16,725 nucleotides of DNA from an uncultured Eubacteriales bacterium (lineage in GTDB: Bacteria > Bacillota > Clostridia > Oscillospirales > Oscillospiraceae), in NCBI GenBank assembly GCA_902496595.1, contig CABVBV010000031.1, positions 1 through 16,725 on the forward strand. The letters are read 5' to 3'. This document shows, in pieces, positions 15,801 to 16,725 of the stretch (position 1 is its first letter; each line of letters begins with the position of its first letter). Below the pieces are notes generated by a model, which saw only the letters and a list, made by a program, of their open reading frames with translations, was not told the origin of the DNA and did no database searches. Made by a program: the position numbers and the translations under genes.

Positions 15801-16579
15801 TCAGCGAGGACGGCGAATATCTGGTCTTTACGGTCGAGCCGGGCGGCTTCTCCCCCTTCGTGCTGGCCTGGGCTTCTCCCGAGCCGGTCTATGTGCCGCC
15901 ACTGCTCAACACCTACGACCACTACGGCTACATGGTCGGCTACGAGGACGGGACTGTTAGGCCGAACGCCTCCATCACGAGGGCCGAGACGGCGACCATC
16001 TTCTTCCGGCTGCTCACCGACGAGGCGCGGGCGCAGTATTGGACGGAGGCGAACGATTACGCGGATGTGAACGCCGGAGACTGGTACAATAACGCGGTGT
16101 CGACGCTCAGCAATATGGGCATCCTGGGCGGCTATGAGGACGGTACGTTCAGGCCGAACGCGACGATCACGAGGGCCGAGTTTGCAAAGATAGCCGTGAG
16201 CTTCTTCGAGTACGAGGATATGGCGGCAGAGAACATTTTCACTGACGTGGCCTCCGGCAGCTGGTACGAGAGCTGCGTGGCCGCGGCGGCGGAGATAGGG
16301 CTCATCGAGGGCTACGAGGACGGCACATTCAGACCCGACGCCAGCATCACGAGGGCGGAGGCCTGCGCGATAGTGAACCGCACGCTGAACCGTGCGCCGG
16401 AGAAAGACCACCTGCTGCCGGAGTCGGAGATGAACGTCTGGCCGGACAACCCGTATACGGCCTGGTTCTACGCCGACATACAGGAGGCCACGAACAGCCA
16501 CGAATACAAGTGGCTCAGAAACATAGAGCAGTGGCTCGAGAAACTCCCCGAGAAAAACTGGGACGAGCTGGAATACTGA
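12815..16579 (+). CDS. SLH-anchored beta-helix surface protein, paralogue of gene 1
   Basis: This is a 1254-residue secreted cell-wall protein. The signal peptide starts MRGRKVKLLSIALTVLLLSA and probably ends at NALA. About residues 70-629 are parallel beta-helix repeats (TMTGGEISGN, GGGVYV and GGGIYSNS patterns) of the kind seen in adhesins and polysaccharide-active proteins; I see no convincing catalytic site. About 686-1009 match the gene-1 shared module (ITPASITIYMGG, VALLFDDIIE, EYKYLDLV, LLHFEGLD). Three SLH domains (about 1031-1197) and the tail are almost identical to gene 1. It lacks the leucine-rich repeats and the Cna-B-like domain. AGGGGG (12801-12806) fixes the ATG; an upstream frame opening at 12776 overlaps the previous gene and has no signal sequence. 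A strong terminator follows. Part of the beta-helix (about 13901-14285) is more AT-rich than its flanks. Confidence 0.9.
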   Translation: MRGRKVKLLSIALTVLLLSAMLAANALASDSPVTTWAGLQEAVEGGKTTITIGDITKEKNDAAITIPAGVHITLTTVDGGATITRYKDSAKQDFVVSEGASLTLQGTINVTTEEAKQLKSNFIEVESGGSLSLTGALRVTGGVTATASLIQCAGTLSMTDGAEVSGFTAKTTSDSNKVAAITLSGEGSVFTMDGGVIKDNTNPGGANSVAGASVQILEGASFTMTGGEISGNNFDDAASPNPRVQGGGVYVNEGTMTMNGGKISGNMAYTGGGVYLTGKSAFTMTGGEISENILAVISKSGSGGGGVYVGSGCTFNMNSADETAPAAIRDNYGYDYGGYEQYQGAGVYVTGSSSRFTMDGAVISGNRATINNVQCGGGIYSNSAAVSISNSRIENNSAFLNGTPNPNESCGGGICIYGGSLTIGHTLISGNIAKAGGGISISGNPTKVEITDCEITNNGAFGEPSYCQNWGGGIFHNSNKTMTVKNTLFSGNSAPTAGGAFCSLGSDEILLSGCTFTENTSGLGAAVFSQAAAVIEDCEISENHADDGYAGGVYQSGNTLTLTNTDIVSNTAYEAGGLLNDGGTVTMTGGTISGNTALLAGGVENGGTFNMTGGRLYYNTAETGGNDFYHYSGTFTLLEPKAFNVPGVELWYEDAPGARYTPGCGNASYESFTGETTEHYLTVDPPTITITPASITIYMGGTGYAGAVDGSGGIIGTGSGFPEPGFLLTLPDSVKDVSLLKLVYTDGETEYQWKFEKYGEGANNLYRIVPDSGTQQRSVRMQFTTEDGTVVSDDGFEFDEYLNQTLTMKVYGEGIDEGKVSFLYDGKTTYAIAVGEDATLTVRGTTENAVYSPVNAAEPEEGVPRLEAEGGTVYYINGGKVQVADADGVALLFDDIIETDGEDTNKGLLRDRALIELGEGEWDFEYKYLDLVDTANGNAWVKASEDVTIYWPKPENAPADAEFTLLHFEGLDREMGTDNIGSNIAECEVQRPDVTLSEDGEYLVFTVEPGGFSPFVLAWASPEPVYVPPLLNTYDHYGYMVGYEDGTVRPNASITRAETATIFFRLLTDEARAQYWTEANDYADVNAGDWYNNAVSTLSNMGILGGYEDGTFRPNATITRAEFAKIAVSFFEYEDMAAENIFTDVASGSWYESCVAAAAEIGLIEGYEDGTFRPDASITRAEACAIVNRTLNRAPEKDHLLPESEMNVWPDNPYTAWFYADIQEATNSHEYKWLRNIEQWLEKLPEKNWDELEY
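15854..16579 (+). repeat. Direct repeat, copy 2 (SLH-coding 3' end of gene 3)
   Basis: This is the partner of 11165-11890, in the same orientation and reading frame. Recombination between the copies would delete 4689 bases (the zinc-ribbon gene and the gene-3 N-terminal part) and leave an intact in-frame gene 1 with a gene-3 end. Confidence 0.93.
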
Positions 16580-16587
16580 TAAAAAAA

Positions 16588-16627
16588 GCTGTCCCCGCAT
16601 TTCTACTGATGCGGGGACAGCCTTTAT
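16588..16627. terminator. Strong bidirectional terminator closing the surface operon
   Basis: The arms GCTGTCCCCGCAT (16588-16600) and ATGCGGGGACAGC (16609-16621) form a perfect 13-bp stem with an eight-base loop, starting eight bases after the gene-3 stop. CTTTAT follows on the plus strand. On the minus strand the stem is followed by seven Ts (16581-16587), so it also works for leftward transcription. Confidence 0.9.
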
Positions 16628-16648
16628 CTGCCCCATAGCCTCGCAGAG

Positions 16649-16670
16649 TTTCGCGGCCGCAGCCGCGAAA
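16649..16670. repeat. Hairpin in the terminal intergenic region
   Basis: TTTCGCGG (16649-16656) and CCGCGAAA (16663-16670) pair around CCGCAG. I see no gene between 16580 and the window end at 16725; that stretch holds the operon terminator and two further hairpins. Confidence 0.5.
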
Positions 16671-16682
16671 TGGATTTTAATC

Positions 16683-16715
16683 ATTTTCGGCGGCGGCGAG
16701 TACGTCGCCGAAAAT
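16683..16715. repeat. Second hairpin near the window end
   Basis: ATTTTCGGCG (16683-16692) and CGCCGAAAAT (16706-16715) form a 10-bp stem with a 13-base loop. It could be another bidirectional terminator belonging to a gene beyond the window, or a repeat element. Context is lacking. Confidence 0.5.
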
Positions 16716-16725
16716 ACTTCTCGCG

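Noticed and set aside
14321..16684. Minus-strand open frame of 787 codons opposite gene 3
   Set aside because: It repeats the antisense of the SLH-coding region already open opposite gene 1 and runs through the operon terminator. It is a shadow of the real gene.

Overview
The window reads as chromosomal DNA from a GC-rich, Gram-positive-type anaerobe, most likely Bacillota/Clostridia and possibly an Oscillospirales-like gut bacterium. The evidence is a lipoprotein signal of the LALLLALVMVFALAAC type, S-layer-homology (SLH) cell-wall anchors, good Shine-Dalgarno sites, sigma-A-type promoters, and many ATA isoleucine codons despite the high GC. The genus cannot be read from the sequence.

Left part (1-5898) is housekeeping. 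It holds the 3' end of polynucleotide phosphorylase (pnp) and a nucleoside-salvage cluster. A BMP-family nucleoside-binding lipoprotein and purine-nucleoside phosphorylase (deoD) lie on the minus strand. Uridine kinase (udk) and thymidine kinase (tdk) overlap on the plus strand. deoD and udk diverge from one compact back-to-back promoter region. A ClC-family anion transporter, convergent with tdk, and a tRNA-Ser(CGA) follow, each with its own promoter; the tRNA also has its own terminator.

Centre (5982-7147) is a DNA-inversion switch. It consists of a 281-residue tyrosine recombinase with a complete set of catalytic residues, followed by a 243-bp element bounded by perfect 29-bp inverted repeats (6853-6881 and 7067-7095). 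Each repeat contains a 9-4-9 core-site palindrome. The 185-bp interior carries an intrinsic terminator and an AT-rich stretch with promoter-like sequences on both strands. Genes next to such switches are typically phase-variable surface factors.

Right part (7148-16579) is exactly that: a tight three-gene set with no internal terminator, closed by a strong bidirectional terminator. Gene 1 encodes a 1580-residue secreted protein (BspA-like leucine-rich repeats, beta-helix repeats, Cna-B-like domain, SLH anchor). Gene 2 encodes a signal-less protein of four zinc-ribbon repeats of the DUF4379 type. Gene 3 encodes a 1254-residue secreted beta-helix/SLH protein. The last ~726 bp of genes 1 and 3 are gap-free direct repeats, including 212 bp of perfect identity, which implies recent duplication or gene conversion and allows in-frame fusion by recombination.

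The working model is that the recombinase flips the 243-bp element and so switches the whole 9.4-kb surface operon, including the unexplained zinc-ribbon protein, on or off. Inversion itself is inferred from the sequence and has not been observed here.
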